Assembly (NCBI RefSeq): GCF_030936135.1
Contig: NC_082594.1
Coordinates: 18,377,553 to 18,441,552 of the forward strand
Length of the DNA stretch: 64,000 bases
Source of the DNA: Gavia stellata
Taxonomy: Eukaryota > Chordata > Aves > Gaviiformes > Gaviidae
Direction: 5' to 3'
Shown: positions 54,501 to 64,000 of the stretch, piece after piece
Position numbering within the stretch: position 1 is the first letter of the stretch
Layout of the letters: every line of letters starts with the position of its first letter
The notes under the pieces: generated by a model
What the model was told of the DNA's origin: nothing
Database searches by the model: none
Seen by the model: the letters and a program-made list of their open reading frames with translations, nothing else
Position numbers and translations under genes: made by a program

Positions 54501-57500
54501 TGGCCACTGTCACCAGGCCTGACCCTGACGTGACTTCACAGCTTGACCTTGGCCCTGCATCATTGCCATGGGCCTGCCCCATGATCACAGGGCAGTGGAC
54601 CTGGTTACCCTCACCGGGCCTGATCCTGACCCTGACTCAATCCCATGGCCTGGCCTTGGCCCTGCCCTGCCACCATGGTGATCGGGCTGGGGCTGGCCCT
54701 GGCTGTCTTGCTGGGGCGGTGGGATGGTGGGACAGGCCCTGTTGGCAAGACCCTGCCCTGCCAGCCCCATGGGGAGCCTCCATGGCCCCAGTAATGTGAA
54801 GAGAGAAGAAATACGTTCAGTGCGTTACCAGACAGGCTCTTCCAAACATAACACACGGCAAAGGTGCTCCTGGGTCTCCTTCTGGTGCCCCCCCCCCCCG
54901 CTTTAGAAAACACCCTGCTCTCAAACACAAAGAAATGCAAAGCTTTGGAGGAAAGGATTCGTTAATCCTAAAATAAGTTTACTATGAAAAGACGAGACCA
55001 AAGACCTGACAGCAATGACGGTCCGGACCCTGGTCGGTAGACGTAAAACTGGAGTTACGCCATAGACTTTGGTTTAGTTAGTCCAGATGCACAGGGCTAC
55101 AGCCAAACAGAAAACGGCACACACTGTGCCCACCTGCCCTCGGCTGTTACCTCCTGCTCTTCCTCAGCTCACGCGAAGCCCCAGTCCTTGACTTCAAGCT
55201 CCACCACAAGACAGGATTATTAGAAGACAGGGATGAGGAAAAAACTTGATATGTGCAACAACTAATTGCCTTTGGTTACAGTACCCCCACTCAAACAAGG
55301 GGAGTCCCAAAGGGGGATTATTTATGGCAGTAATTGTTTACCAAACTGAGTAAAGGTTTTTAAACCACAGTCTTCCCTGCCATTTTTGCTTCTATTTACA
55401 CTTTAGTGTATTAGCGCTTCAGGGCTTCAAGGACCTGTTTTCGTAAGTGTTTACAAACCACTAAACATGCCAGTGGCACAGTATCAGTAGTAAATAATAA
55501 TAGTCTCTCCTCCACAAACAAGACACAATAGAGCAATTGTGCCCTGAAACATCCCGGGTGGAGTATCTCTTATGAAAGAATTTCTTTATTAATGCTTTGT
55601 TCAGGCAGGGAGCTCCACTGGAACAGCAATATACCCAAGTGGTGCTGTCCTGGTGTCCTGCTCTCCTCACCCATGCAGATTATGGGTATTTTGGGGTTGA
55701 TTCTAAAAATTGTTTCAAATAATAAGGAGTTGGGCCCTAATCTAGATCTCTAACACCTAAGAAGTTATTCTTAGTCTCCGAGAGGCTGCGAGAGGGTCAA
55801 CAGGACTACTTCTGCGAGTAAGCCAAAATAAAGGCTGCAATGTCAGACCCCTCAAACGGTAAGCAAGACAAAGTAACTGAAGCATCAAGAGGGCACTGAG
55901 TGTGGCTGCACCTCCACAACAAATGCGTTCCGATGTTATGAGTATGGAAAAAGGTGAAAAAATGCATTCCCTGTGCAGCATTTTATTCCCATCTTCTATT
56001 GCCAGACCTGTGAGAGCAAATGTCAGTCAAGAGAATACAGTAAGGAATTACTTGCAACAAATGATGAACTCAGTAAATGATCTGCCGTAAGGCAGTAAGA
56101 ACCGTTTTGTTCCTGTAACAAATAACTATGTCCAGATGATTTGTTATAGAGACTGTCTAGAACAAAGTAAGGAGGGGATTAATCTTTCCCACAAGAATCA
56201 TATGTTGTTAATGGGTCACCGAGAGAGGAGCAGTGAGTGGTCCTGAGTGTACCTCCCAATTAATTTCTTTTGCTTTCCATCTTTAAATTTGAAGATAAAA
56301 TTAAAATCAACCTCTGCCTTGCTGCCATCTATTCTCATTGTCATAGATCTGTGAGAATAAATCTACTAAATAAAAAGTATAAGCCAACCTGAAAATAAGC
56401 AAAACAAAATAAAGCAAACGGAATGAGTGCTCTTCACTCCCAAAAGCTCCATTTCCCTTTCCCCTTTTTTTCAGTTCCTATTCATAAACAGTGGCTGATG
56501 CCCAAGATATGTTCTGGAACTGGTAATTAATTTTTTTTCCATTCTTCCCACTGAAAAAGAAAATATTCCTCACACAATACGGGCATAGTTACTTCTCGAA
56601 ACATGATCTATCAGGTAAACTGCTATTCAGGGAGGCAGGTTCACTTCCCTGTTCAATGGCTCAGTGTCTCAGTTATTTTCAGTGTCTCATTTGAAAGTGA
56701 AGATAACACTATTTCCCTTTTTCTCAAGGATTAATAAACTAAAACGGCACAAGGCTATTGTATGTTGTCATAATAGGGGCATTATATAAAGCAGACAAAT
56801 CTCCTAAATAAAAGTTAATAATTGAAGAATTCAGAGCTCTTCTGCCCTTTTAAATACATTTTCTATTTAGCCGTAGCTGCTGCTTTATCTTCCAACTGTT
56901 CAATTTTTGGACAACCTGCAAATGTTCCCATGCCACACCCCTACCTGCTGCCTCTTTTGAGTAGTTGGCTCCATGTCTCCTGGCTCCTCTCGCCTCAGCT
57001 GCTTTCTCTGGGCCCTGGTGCTGTTCCAGTGGTGGAGGTGCATCTCTGCACCCTGTGCTCAGGCAGTCTGAGGCATCGGAGCCCCAAAGCTGACTGGAAA
57101 GACTCCCGCTTGGGCACCGTCCGCCTCTCCGCACTCTGCAGAGGGAGGAGCTGCCTCGGAGATAAAAGGCAGCAGCTCCACCTCCGTATCCCATAGCTTC
57201 TTGCCCTGTTGCTGCTGCGCCTTCCTCCAGGGACTGCCAGTCCCTCTGCTACCTGCCAGGCTCTGAAGTGCTGTCCTGAGGAGGCTGGAGGCAGCCAGCC
57301 TCACTTGTCACCCTGCCCATCGGCTTCTTGGAGAAGGGACAGAAAAGAGAAGCACCTACAGGTTTGTTAAGCCTGTGGGACCTGGGGCCCTGCATGCAAA
57401 TATGAGCTGCCAATTCTTTTTTAATTTCTGTCCCCAGCAGCTGCAGAACAAAGCTGGAGAAGATGAGCCGGGTGCACCCTGAAGCCTTGAAACCAGAAGT

Positions 57501-60500
57501 CGAATAAGACCTGGAATGCTTTTATGTCATGATTTCCAGGCCTATTTCATTACGAATGGAAAGCTAACCTGTGGTATTAATACCTGTGCCTACAGCAAGT
57601 ATTCACTGTGTCCTTTCGGAAACTGAATTGTTAGGGAGCCATCTGAACACAATACTGTCCTCTGAACACGCCGGATTCCTCCCTGTCTCTTCTTGGGCAC
57701 CTAACTCTGATATTAAAGTATTTGGGAGGAGGAACCTTCTTCCACAGGGATTTGCAAAATCATCAGTTTCATTACCCAGGCTTACTAAAACAGCATTTTG
57801 TGACTGAGTTGGGTTTCTGTCTCAACATTGCAATTATTTACAGAACAATGCATGTATACCGATATAAAGACCCTACATTCCAGTTTTTCTCCCACGCTAG
57901 TGCTTATGATAAATGAGGTTTTCTCCAAGTTGGTATTATGAATGAGACTGGATTTAATGAACAACAAAGAATACTGAAGCTGGGTGTTGCCCATGTCCAA
58001 AACTAATATGTATTTTTTCTTTTAAATTATTAAATACGTGATTACTGATTATTAAGTTTCTATATTATTCTCAGTGTATATGGCAGTGAACAGTCATGTG
58101 AGTTATACCAAAGCTGACTGTTGCTGCTTCTGTTAACCTGTTTCGTGGGAGGAGGAGTCAGGTACGGTTGGTTTGCTGTTGCTAGTCAAAGGTACTGCTG
58201 AGAGGAGCCACGAGAGGGCACTGGAAAGGAGAAAAACAGGCAAAAAATGCACTCCTGGGAACCAGCAGCCCAGGGCACATCAAGCTCAGCTCCCTGTCAA
58301 TAACAAGAACAAATAAAGGTCCAACAGGTCACATAGTTCATTCCTGCATAAAAAGAAAAGCAAAACTTGAGAGGTCTTCCAAGCCAGGCATAGAGGTCTG
58401 AAGCCTGCCAAGGAAGCCCAGAAAGAGCCAGTGGTACCCGGAGGGTGTGCTGGGGCATCAGGAGGAACAGGGAGAGACTGCACAAAGTGGGGCCCACAGC
58501 TACACAAATGTGCATAAGAGTTCCACAAAGGTCACATGTTCCTGCTCCACACAGAAGCTACAGAGAGAAAGAGAAAGGGAAAGAGAGGTGGACAGGGGTT
58601 GTATAAAGCAACTAGCCCTTCCCCAAAGAATGCCCCCAGTACATATTTAATTTCACAAAGGTGTGGGCTGACTGGGTGAAGAGAGATCCAGTGGTTCTAT
58701 CAAGCTTCCAGTGCAGGTAAGCAGTAAGAAAAGAAAAAAAATATATTCGTCTGGAGGCCTCATGGTTACTTAGCTCAGAGCTCAATGCACTTGAGGAGGA
58801 ATTGGTCAGTATTTCATGCTGCACTGCAATACATTTGTGTTGATGTGAAAATCAACTCCCCTGAACCGTGACTGTCATTTGTTGGACAAGGTAAGACATA
58901 CGGGATGTCAGGATTCATCTTTTGATCTTATTTCTGATTTTGTCTTTCAAAATTAACTGGTGTTAACATTTGCTTATATAAGAAACGCAGCTTGTAAAAA
59001 GAGAAAAGCCCATTCCTGCTCTTTTGATTCCAGAGTTGTATCTGGGAATGGATTTCAATTTTTCATTGCTCTTTTAAGAGATCTGCCGACAGCTATGTGC
59101 TTGTTTGTATGACATCAAACAGCATGCACAAGATGAGTGCAGTCATTAGAACCTGACTTGTGGTCTGCCAGCAAACACTTCATTCCCTCTGTCAATCCAG
59201 TCCAGACTGATCTATACAGGGACATGCTATATTGTAAATAAAGATGGTTACTGAACAAACTTGACCAGTGAGCCATCTGGTTATTACTGACGTGTTCCCT
59301 GGCCCTGCCGAGTTCCAACTAGCTCATTCCAAAACCATGCTCAAGAGCAGTTCGGGGGACAACTCACTTCAGTGACGTTGTGCAAAAAAGTAGTATTGAT
59401 GAAACTGCCCCTTCTGTTCCACAGTGCCTCCTATATGCCTCATTTGATTGATGGCTATTTGATAAATCATATAGCTTCAAAATGACACTTTGAAAGCATC
59501 CCAGGAGTGGGCTGCCACAGGCATTATTTTAACACCTTTGAACTGAAAAAAATGTGTACAAAGTTAATTATCAAAATAACCATAATAAGAATGACATAGA
59601 GCCAAGCGGGCAGGCATGTGGGACCCAGAGGAGTGAACACAATTTTGTTTAGAGCCTCTGAAGCTCACTATGGTCATAAAAGAACTGCAGGATTTGGCCC
59701 TCCAGGGTGATCGCTGTTATTACTCAGATTATAGTAGCACAGGGCAACACCACACAGACTGGAACCCGTCTGCTCCTGATGGGAGTCCCCTGGCCTGAAG
59801 AGCTTACAGTCTATGTAAGACCAGGTAGACAAGTGGAGTGAGAAAGAAAGTACTTTTATTAGGCCCAAGAGAGATTAAGAAACTTGCCCAAGGACACATA
59901 CAAAGCCTTTGACAGATCCAGAAGTTTAACCTAGATTTCAGTATGGCGCCTTGATCATAAACACTTCACCTATCTTCTGCTCAATTTCTGAATGCCTCTT
60001 CTGCTGAGATTTAAAGTAGACTCCATTTCAGTAAAGCATCACCAGAAATATCCTCTTACACCATGTTTATTTTGACAGCTTTTGCATAAAGAGAGACCAC
60101 TTTCTCTCAACAAAGTTATAAGTGCATAGATGGAGAAACAAATACAAATTTGGGGGCAGGTTAAAGCCTTGAGTTCAAGAGCAGGCTATTGCTTCACAAG
60201 CTTCTCTACAGCATTGGAAGCCTCACTGCATTTGCTCCAGTTCTAAAGTCCTACCCAGAGTTTTACACTCTCACCCAGAGGTTTAAACTCATGACTATCC
60301 AGACATGTAATTCTCCAATTCTCCAGCAAAACACTCCTCTTTTTTGGGGGTTAATAGGACACATGGAACAGAAATTAATCAAAGAAAGGTAATGCCAAAT
60401 TATGGAAGAAAGAAACTGCCAAACTTAACTCAGTCTGGGTTCACATGCCGCAGAAAACTAAGACGAGTTTTGGATGTAAGTCAGTGTTGACACATAATGT

Positions 60501-61741
60501 TTAACCATGTCCATCATAAAACTCACTTAAATAAAAATACACAGTACAAAAATCCACTTGACAGGAATGTTACTCATTAACATTCCCTCTACATCTTACA
60601 TGAAAGCATTACTTGTGAAAAGTAATGTGCCCACTTGTGAATCTGAGAGGACACTGCCTTCCGCTTGTGAACTGCCCACAAGGTACCTCAAGTCCCATCT
60701 GGAGGAAGAAATGATAACCTTTAATACTAGATGGCTTATTTTGCAGGGTAATTTTTATTAATTCCTTGACCTTTGCTTTCACTACCAACATAAATAGCTT
60801 TGGGGATGCACGCAGGGGAGGTATGAGCTAGAAACAAGATCGAGGCTGTTCAATTTCTTCATATCGCTCATATAAGGGGGTGTGACTTGCGAACATGAAC
60901 GCGGAGGGAGTTCAGTTAAGTCACTTGAAAGGGTCTTGTGAATAACCTTTCCGTCAGGTGAGTGCCTCGCTTGGTTTCCAAAAGCTGCCAGGATCGGCTC
61001 CGGGACCTGCCCGAGAGCTGCAGAGCCTCCACGTTTCCCTGCGAGGTCCCGCAAAACCTCCCCGCCACCGCTGTCCCGCCGGGTACCAGCGTTTTGCCTA
61101 CACCCCGTGCCAGCCGGACGGTGAAAGGCCGAAGTGGCCGCCTCCTCCTCGGGAAAGGAGAGGAGCCACAGGGAGCAGCAGCCGTGACTCAGAGCCGTCT
61201 CTGCCACAACACGCATTTCCCAAACATCCCGATGCTGCCGATGCCCGGGACGGGCGGCCCCGCAGCAGCCGGCGCTGGCGGGAGGCACCCGCGCTCCGCC
61301 GGTGCCCCGGCAGGACCTCAGCCTCCCGCGCGGCGAGCCCGGCTCCCCCTGCCCGCCCGGCTCCCCCTGCCCGCCCAGCCCCGCTGCCCCCGCGGCGCCT
61401 TGGCCGGCGCAGACCCCTCCCCGCGGGGCGGCCGACAGCCGCCCCTTTTCCCGCTCGACTCAGCCGGGGGAAGCAGCCGCGGGCTCCGCCGCCACCCCGC
61501 GCCCCCCGGCCTGGGGCCGCGCGCCCGCACTGCCCCGCCGCAAGCCCCGCGGCCCGGCTCCGCGCCTCCCACCCCCGCGCGGGTGCGGCGGGCAGCGACG
61601 GGAGGGTCGTTACGCCTGGTACCTGACTCTGTCTCTCTCTGCCCGCCGGAGCTCCGAGTCCCTCTGCAGCACCTGAAAAATCGCCCTGGCTTCCTCCTCG
61701 TTTAAAAAACCGAGATCTGGCCCCTGAGGCGCTGCGGTCAT
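28201..61741 (-). CDS. EXPH5: Exophilin-5 (Slac2-b), RAB27 effector
   Basis: EXPH5 binds GTP-bound RAB27 through an N-terminal helical Rab-binding domain and supports secretory-vesicle and exosome traffic; human loss-of-function causes a skin-fragility disorder. Well-supported exons: 61623-61741, 44323-44480, 37139-37187, 35460-35586 and 28201-33545. Residues 1-92 match the Rab-binding region (FLNEEEARAIFQVLQRD, MTGEWFEEIQRKKF). The rest is long, serine-rich and low in domain content, as in mammals. Conserved islands include NPKRIPLSSIVWN, two YYTLPRK/R motifs, QQLAFLENIKRSLTEGRLW and the acidic end TTTDDEYYLDEIDKESEL. Exon 2 ends in phase 1 and exon 37139-37187 begins with one leftover base, so at least one more exon is required between them. 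Only weak candidates for it were found. The assembled protein would be roughly 1,940-1,990 residues; the human one is 1,989. Confidence 0.96.
33546..35459 (-). other. EXPH5 intron before the large exon
   Basis: AT-rich intron with a short TG microsatellite (33859-33880). No exon or recognised repeat otherwise. Confidence 0.8.
33859..33880. repeat. TG dinucleotide microsatellite
   Basis: A short imperfect TG run within an EXPH5 intron. Confidence 0.8.
35460..35586 (-). CDS. EXPH5: EXPH5 linker exon before the large exon
   Basis: Encodes AEMCNSPMSTETNG, then QEWNEQLEKEFFS, matching mammalian IYNSPLENH...ENEFFQ. The acceptor is TTTTTAACAG|GCTG and the donor CAGTG|GTAAGT, phase 1, which joins to VLNDLDDQLAQEQ in the large exon. 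Confidence 0.92.
35587..37138 (-). other. EXPH5 intron
   Basis: AT-rich, with nothing recognisable besides splice signals. Confidence 0.75.
37139..37187 (-). CDS. EXPH5: EXPH5 small linker exon
   Basis: Reads YDSSASPSSKVEEMAT and joins in phase 0 to the next exon's AEMCNSP. It aligns with the mammalian CDGHAGPPMPVRGAAVQ segment in length and in a few residues. The acceptor is CTGCCTACAG|ATAT and the donor CAACG|GTAAGT. The same frame stays open upstream to another acceptor at 37293. Confidence 0.75.
37568..37655 (-). CDS. Candidate EXPH5 linker exon
   Basis: An excellent acceptor (CTCTCCTTCTTCGCAG|GGGC) opens a frame reading AEHSTESEQGEMEEKNNRIA then DANHLQIYK. A weak donor, CAA|GTGGTT, gives exactly the phase needed to join exon 37139-37187. 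The peptide shows no clear match to mammalian EXPH5. Confidence 0.25.
39238..39268. repeat. Imperfect AC microsatellite
   Basis: ACACACATGCACGCACACAT followed by further AC units in an EXPH5 intron. Confidence 0.8.
41762..41797 (-). CDS. Candidate EXPH5 micro-exon
   Basis: A 36-base segment with strong splice sites, CTTTTCTCCTTTAG|AAAA and CCACG|GTGAGC, that keeps the exon 2 frame. It would encode NQGKTRLRSNH, weakly like the NQKKPTP stretch of mammalian EXPH5. It starts and ends in phase 1, so it does not by itself connect to exon 37139-37187. Unverified. Confidence 0.35.
43020..43230 (+). repeat. Old interspersed repeat of uncertain family
   Basis: Contains ACCTTTTATTAAACTAAC, then GGACAAGCCTCTGAGGCACA and CAACCCCTTCTTCAAATCTG. 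This combination resembles an ancient repeat found across sauropsids. I cannot name the family with certainty, and the ends are approximate. Confidence 0.45.
43912..44088 (+). mobile_element. CR1 LINE 3' end
   Basis: Degenerate avian CR1 tail with TGGTGGAGTCCCCATCACTG, GGCTGGACCAGATGATCTTC, TCCTTCCAACCTGGCTG and TTCTATGACTCT. It is truncated at its 5' side and lies just downstream of EXPH5 exon 2. Confidence 0.85.
44323..44480 (-). CDS. EXPH5: EXPH5 coding exon 2 (TGEWF motif)
   Basis: Residues 40-92: SKLLKRKKAETGLQG, then MTGEWFEEIQRKKFQ and DVNRMLKPPLEHQLRKSK. The TGEWF box is the core of the RAB27-binding surface in this family. The acceptor is CCTTTCTAG|CAAA and the donor CCACCA|GTGAGT, phase 1. 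Confidence 0.94.
45700..46220. promoter_or_regulatory. Intronic CpG-rich island
   Basis: GC- and CpG-rich sequence of about 500 bases (densest at 46010-46220) inside the AT-rich EXPH5 first intron, 1.2 kb upstream of exon 2. It could be an alternative EXPH5 promoter or an insulator or enhancer. Open frames across it, including a minus-strand 204-codon one, match nothing I recognise and are probably incidental. Confidence 0.5.
46107..46122 (-). promoter_or_regulatory. CTCF-like motif
   Basis: The minus strand reads CCGCTAGGTGGCGCCC, 14 of 16 positions of the CCASYAGRKGGCRSYR consensus, within the intronic CpG island. Confidence 0.45.
46236..46279. repeat. TA/CA alternating microsatellite
   Basis: A TATATA run passes into CACACACA and back to TATATA, adjacent to the GC-rich island. 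Confidence 0.85.
49123..49138 (-). promoter_or_regulatory. CTCF-like motif
   Basis: The minus strand reads CCACTAGGTGACACTC, 14 of 16 positions of the CTCF consensus, in EXPH5 intron 1. Confidence 0.3.
54140..54900. repeat. GC-rich low-complexity block
   Basis: About 750 bases with recurring GGCC, CCATGG and CCTGACC words, for example GGGCCATGGCTGACCATGGC and GGCCTGATCCTGACCCTGAC. It ends near a run of twelve C residues (54888-54899). The words recur at irregular spacing, which suggests a degraded minisatellite or an unrecognised repeat. Open frames on both strands are likely artefacts. Confidence 0.5.
58208..58223 (+). promoter_or_regulatory. CTCF-like motif
   Basis: The plus strand reads CCACGAGAGGGCACTG, 15 of 16 positions of the CTCF consensus, in EXPH5 intron 1 about 3.5 kb from exon 1. 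Confidence 0.5.
59860..59960 (-). mobile_element. MIR-like (CORE-SINE) remnant
   Basis: On the minus strand the sequence GTGTCCTTGGGCAAGTTTCT, followed by TAATCTCTCTTGGGCC and preceded by CTGGATCTGTCAAAGGC, parallels the MIR core. The adjacent GAAGAGCTTACAGTCTATGT (59798-59817) often accompanies such copies in reptile and bird genomes. The ends are approximate. Confidence 0.6.
61623..61741 (-). CDS. EXPH5: EXPH5 coding exon 1 (Rab-binding domain start)
   Basis: Encodes MTAAPQGPDLGFLNEEEARA, then IFQVLQRDSELRRAERDRV, close to the mammalian N-terminus. The ATG (61739-61741) has a G at -3 and is the first in-frame ATG; the open frame upstream contains only a GTG. The donor is GTCAG|GTACC, phase 2. 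Confidence 0.95.
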
Positions 61742-61965
61742 GGCTTTGCTTATTTTCGGGCGGGCGGGCGGAGGCAGGCGGGCAGCGCTGACCCCCGGGG
61801 AGCCCGGAGCGACACCAGCATGGCCGAGTCCCGGGAGGACCGCGCACGCCGGCACCCGCGGGACGCGCTTCCCTTTGGACGGCGGGAGCCGGAGCCGCGG
61901 CCGCCCCGTACCGCACCGCCCCGGCGCGCGTTGGGCAACACCCTCCGGAGCGAGCGCGGCCCGGA

Positions 61966-61993
61966 GGGGCGGGCGGGGCGGGGCGGGGCGGGG
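61966..61993 (+). promoter_or_regulatory. G-rich SP1-type / G-quadruplex array
   Basis: GGGGCGGGCGGGGCGGGG continuing with further GGGGC units, about 230 bases upstream of the EXPH5 ATG. Confidence 0.6.
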
Positions 61994-62450
61994 AGCTCGG
62001 GCCGCTGCCGGGGCCGGGGCCGCAGCAGCCGCTCGCCCTGTCCCGGCGCCCCGCCGGCGCTTGAGTCAGGTGCCTGCGCTGAGCGTTCGGCGGGTGTTTA
62101 CCCTGGCGCTGCCAGCCGGAGCACACGCCCGCCCAGAGGCACCGCTGCCGGACGGTGGGGGTCCCCCCCGCGGCCGGCAGCGGTCACGGAGCGGTTCCCG
62201 CCGGGGAGCCCTGTCACGCCTCGGCTCGGCCCCTCGGGCCCCCCGGCGGCGCCTGGCTTGCGGCCGTGAGGGGGGGCCGCCGCCGAGAGGCTCCCCGCGG
62301 CACCGGAGCGCGGCCCCGCCGCTCCGCCCGGGCGCGGCTCGTCCCCTCGGCCGCCCGCCTCCGCGGGGCCGCCCTCCGCGGGGTCCCCACCGTCCTGCCG
62401 CTGGAGAACGACATGCCTATAGTCTGGCGGAGTGGATGCAGAGCCACTTT

Positions 62451-63640
62451 TCCACGGGGGAAGAACGGAGCAGTGTTTCATATTTACTCTTCTTTAAGGT
62501 TTTCCCGAGACAATAGTACAGAACAGACGTTACTGACCTGGGCGTTATAACCACATCTCAGAAGTAGTTTCATCCTGGGTTCATTCTAATGGCGCTAATG
62601 CAACTCAGCGCTGTGCTGGTGCTGGTGGGAGCAGCACAAACGGGTGTGTGCCTCCCCAAGGCATGTGTCTATCTAGTAAGCTGTACTAGTTGAAGAGTTA
62701 GTAAAATGTCCTTTGAAATTTTTTCTCTCAAAGACGGGCTTTATTTGGGACCGAAATGAGGATGTGAGCGCAGCTGTACGGAGAAAGAAAATTAACCACA
62801 ATTTTTGTTACAGAAAAGCGAGTCAGTGGAAACGTTGGCATGGCACTGTGCAGCAGGAGCGGGACCGAGCTGCACGCAGCCGCCGTCCCACCCCACAACA
62901 GGCTGATGTGGGGCTGCGGAAGAATGCTTCCCCACTAGGAAGTCATGTGGTGCAAGTGGAAATAAGGACCTTAGAGCACAGAGGGAATAACAGGTTGCAG
63001 GAGGCTGCTTGTTTCGGTGTAGCTTCTGGCATCACTAGTCTGGCCCAAAGAGGAACTTACCTGATTCCTGGTGACCAAACAACAAAAACAAGGCTGTGAG
63101 ACAACTGATGAAAACGTAATGAAAGCTATGAAGAATTATGATGTTTAGAAGATGTTGAGAGGAGGCGTCTCCCACAGAGAAAAGACACGGTGAATTTTTA
63201 ATAGGATATAGGAGATGCTTCTGGGTAAAGTCCAAGTGTGTTGTTTCTAAAGGTGCAAGACCACAGGCATCACTGGTGCATTAGGAGCTTACAGAACATC
63301 TCTCTAAGGGTAAATGTACTGTCCTCCCCATTCTGTTGCATTGAGCATAGTGGAGTGACTGTTCTACCAGCAGAAGCTGAACGTATGGAGTTCTCCCTGG
63401 GCCTCTCCCAGGCAGCGGATTAGACATCACTCTCCCTTTCTGCCTGGCATCTGCAGGATATGGGAAGCAATTGCTCATCATGCTTCTGCATCACACTGGA
63501 TCTGCTCCCAGAGCTGAGGGGAAATGCAGTAACTTTTTTCTGTACGTCTGTTGCAATGAACCTCATCAATGCCCACTCTTGCCTTAAAAATAATGTTTTG
63601 CCTTATTGGTGAAGTTGTGTTTCTTTAACTTCTTATGCAA
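62451..63640. other. Intergenic flank upstream of EXPH5
   Basis: No recognised gene. A 128-codon plus-strand open frame at 62713-63099 has no identifiable domain. In mammals DDX10 lies further out on this side; none of it is seen here. Confidence 0.5.
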
Positions 63641-63644
63641 ACAT

Positions 63645-63777
63645 CTAAGGTCAGGTTGGATGGGGCTCTGAGCAACCTGATCTAGCAGAAGATGTCCCTG
63701 CTCATTGCAAGGGGGTTGGACTAGATGACTTTAAAGGTCCCTTCCAACCCAACCCATTTTATGATTCTATGATAAAA
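63645..63777 (+). mobile_element. CR1 LINE 3' end
   Basis: Classic avian CR1 terminus: GGTTGGATGGGGCTCTGAGC, AACCTGATCTAGCAG, GGGGGTTGGACTAGATGACT, GGTCCCTTCCAACCCAACCC and the ATTCTATGAT tail. It is well preserved and so younger than the other CR1 pieces here. Confidence 0.92.
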
Positions 63778-64000
63778 CATAAGTACATACATACAGAACA
63801 CATAGGAAGGATGTGCGTGTTCTTACAAGTTTGCAAAGGAAGTTATGTACTACAGGCCTTACAAAGAAGGGGTGACATTCCCACGTAAATTTGGTGACTT
63901 GATCTATAATTGTGTTTATCCTGCATGTACGATAAGAGGGGAATCGTATTTCTAAGTTTCTGTCATCCTTTTCCTTTGTTTCCAGCAATCTGATTAGTTG

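Larger units (their letters stand above)
44481..61622 (-). other. EXPH5 intron 1
   Basis: A 17-kb intron separating the two Rab-binding exons. It holds the GC-rich island at about 45700-46220, a TA/CA microsatellite, the GC-rich block at 54140-54900 and a MIR-like SINE. From 46600 to 53700 and from 55000 to 59700 I see no gene or confident repeat. Confidence 0.85.
60960..62450 (-). promoter_or_regulatory. CpG island and presumed EXPH5 promoter
   Basis: A dense CpG island of about 1.5 kb centred on EXPH5 exon 1. Upstream of the start codon lies a GGGGC-type G-run array (61966-61993), typical of SP1/KLF-bound TATA-less promoters. Long overlapping open frames on both strands (up to 342 codons) reflect GC bias. 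A divergent plus-strand transcript is possible but not supported by any recognisable gene. Confidence 0.85.

Noticed and set aside
54413-54799. 128-codon plus-strand frame
   Set aside because: It lies in the GC-rich word-repeat block, and frames are open on both strands as expected for biased sequence.
61098-62126. 342-codon minus-strand open frame at the EXPH5 CpG island
   Set aside because: It overlaps EXPH5 exon 1 in a different frame with GC-biased composition and no recognisable domain.
62713-63099. 128-codon plus-strand frame downstream of the EXPH5 island
   Set aside because: It has no domain, no recognised homolog and ordinary composition. A divergent noncoding transcript cannot be excluded.
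1-64000. CRISPR arrays, tRNA or rRNA genes, prokaryotic operons
   Set aside because: No regularly spaced repeats, cloverleaf-like segments or operon-style gene packing were seen; this is vertebrate nuclear DNA.

Overview
The window reads as avian nuclear DNA. It is AT-rich vertebrate sequence with intron-split genes, GC-rich CpG-island promoters and few interspersed repeats. The repeats are mostly CR1 LINE fragments with the typical bird 3' end, plus an ERVL-type solo LTR. I cannot fix the species; the gene order and proteins fit a bird.

Two protein-coding genes account for the window, both on the minus strand. POGLUT3 (also KDELC2) occupies 5051-20684: all eight coding exons were placed with GT-AG boundaries and consistent phases, and the assembled product is 509 residues. 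EXPH5 (exophilin-5, Slac2-b) occupies 28201-61741. Its N-terminal Rab-binding exons lie at 61623-61741 and 44323-44480, small linker exons at 37139-37187 and 35460-35586, and a 5.3-kb terminal exon at 28201-33545. Mammals carry the same POGLUT3-EXPH5 order and orientation between ATM and DDX10. Neither ATM nor DDX10 is visible here.

Layout: 1-5050 is the POGLUT3 3' side, with a decayed CR1 and no supported gene. 5051-20684 is POGLUT3, whose 8-kb first intron holds an internally deleted CR1. 20160-21350 is its CpG island. 21350-25500 is intergenic, with a CR1 interrupted by a 604-bp solo LTR that has a clean 5-bp target duplication. About 26060-28200 is probably EXPH5 3' UTR. 28201-61741 is EXPH5, with a 17-kb first intron that contains a GC-rich island at about 45700-46220, a GC-rich low-complexity block at 54140-54900 and an old MIR-like SINE near 59860-59960. 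60960-62450 is the EXPH5 CpG-island promoter. 62450-64000 is intergenic and ends in a CR1 3' tail.

The two proteins are not known to work together. POGLUT3 is an ER-resident protein O-glucosyltransferase; EXPH5 is a RAB27 effector in vesicle and exosome traffic. Their pairing is conserved synteny. I found no CRISPR array, prokaryotic operon, tRNA or rRNA, and no clearly novel system. The points most worth checking are the unresolved middle exons of EXPH5, the intronic CpG island with a CTCF-like site, and the nested transposon history between the genes.
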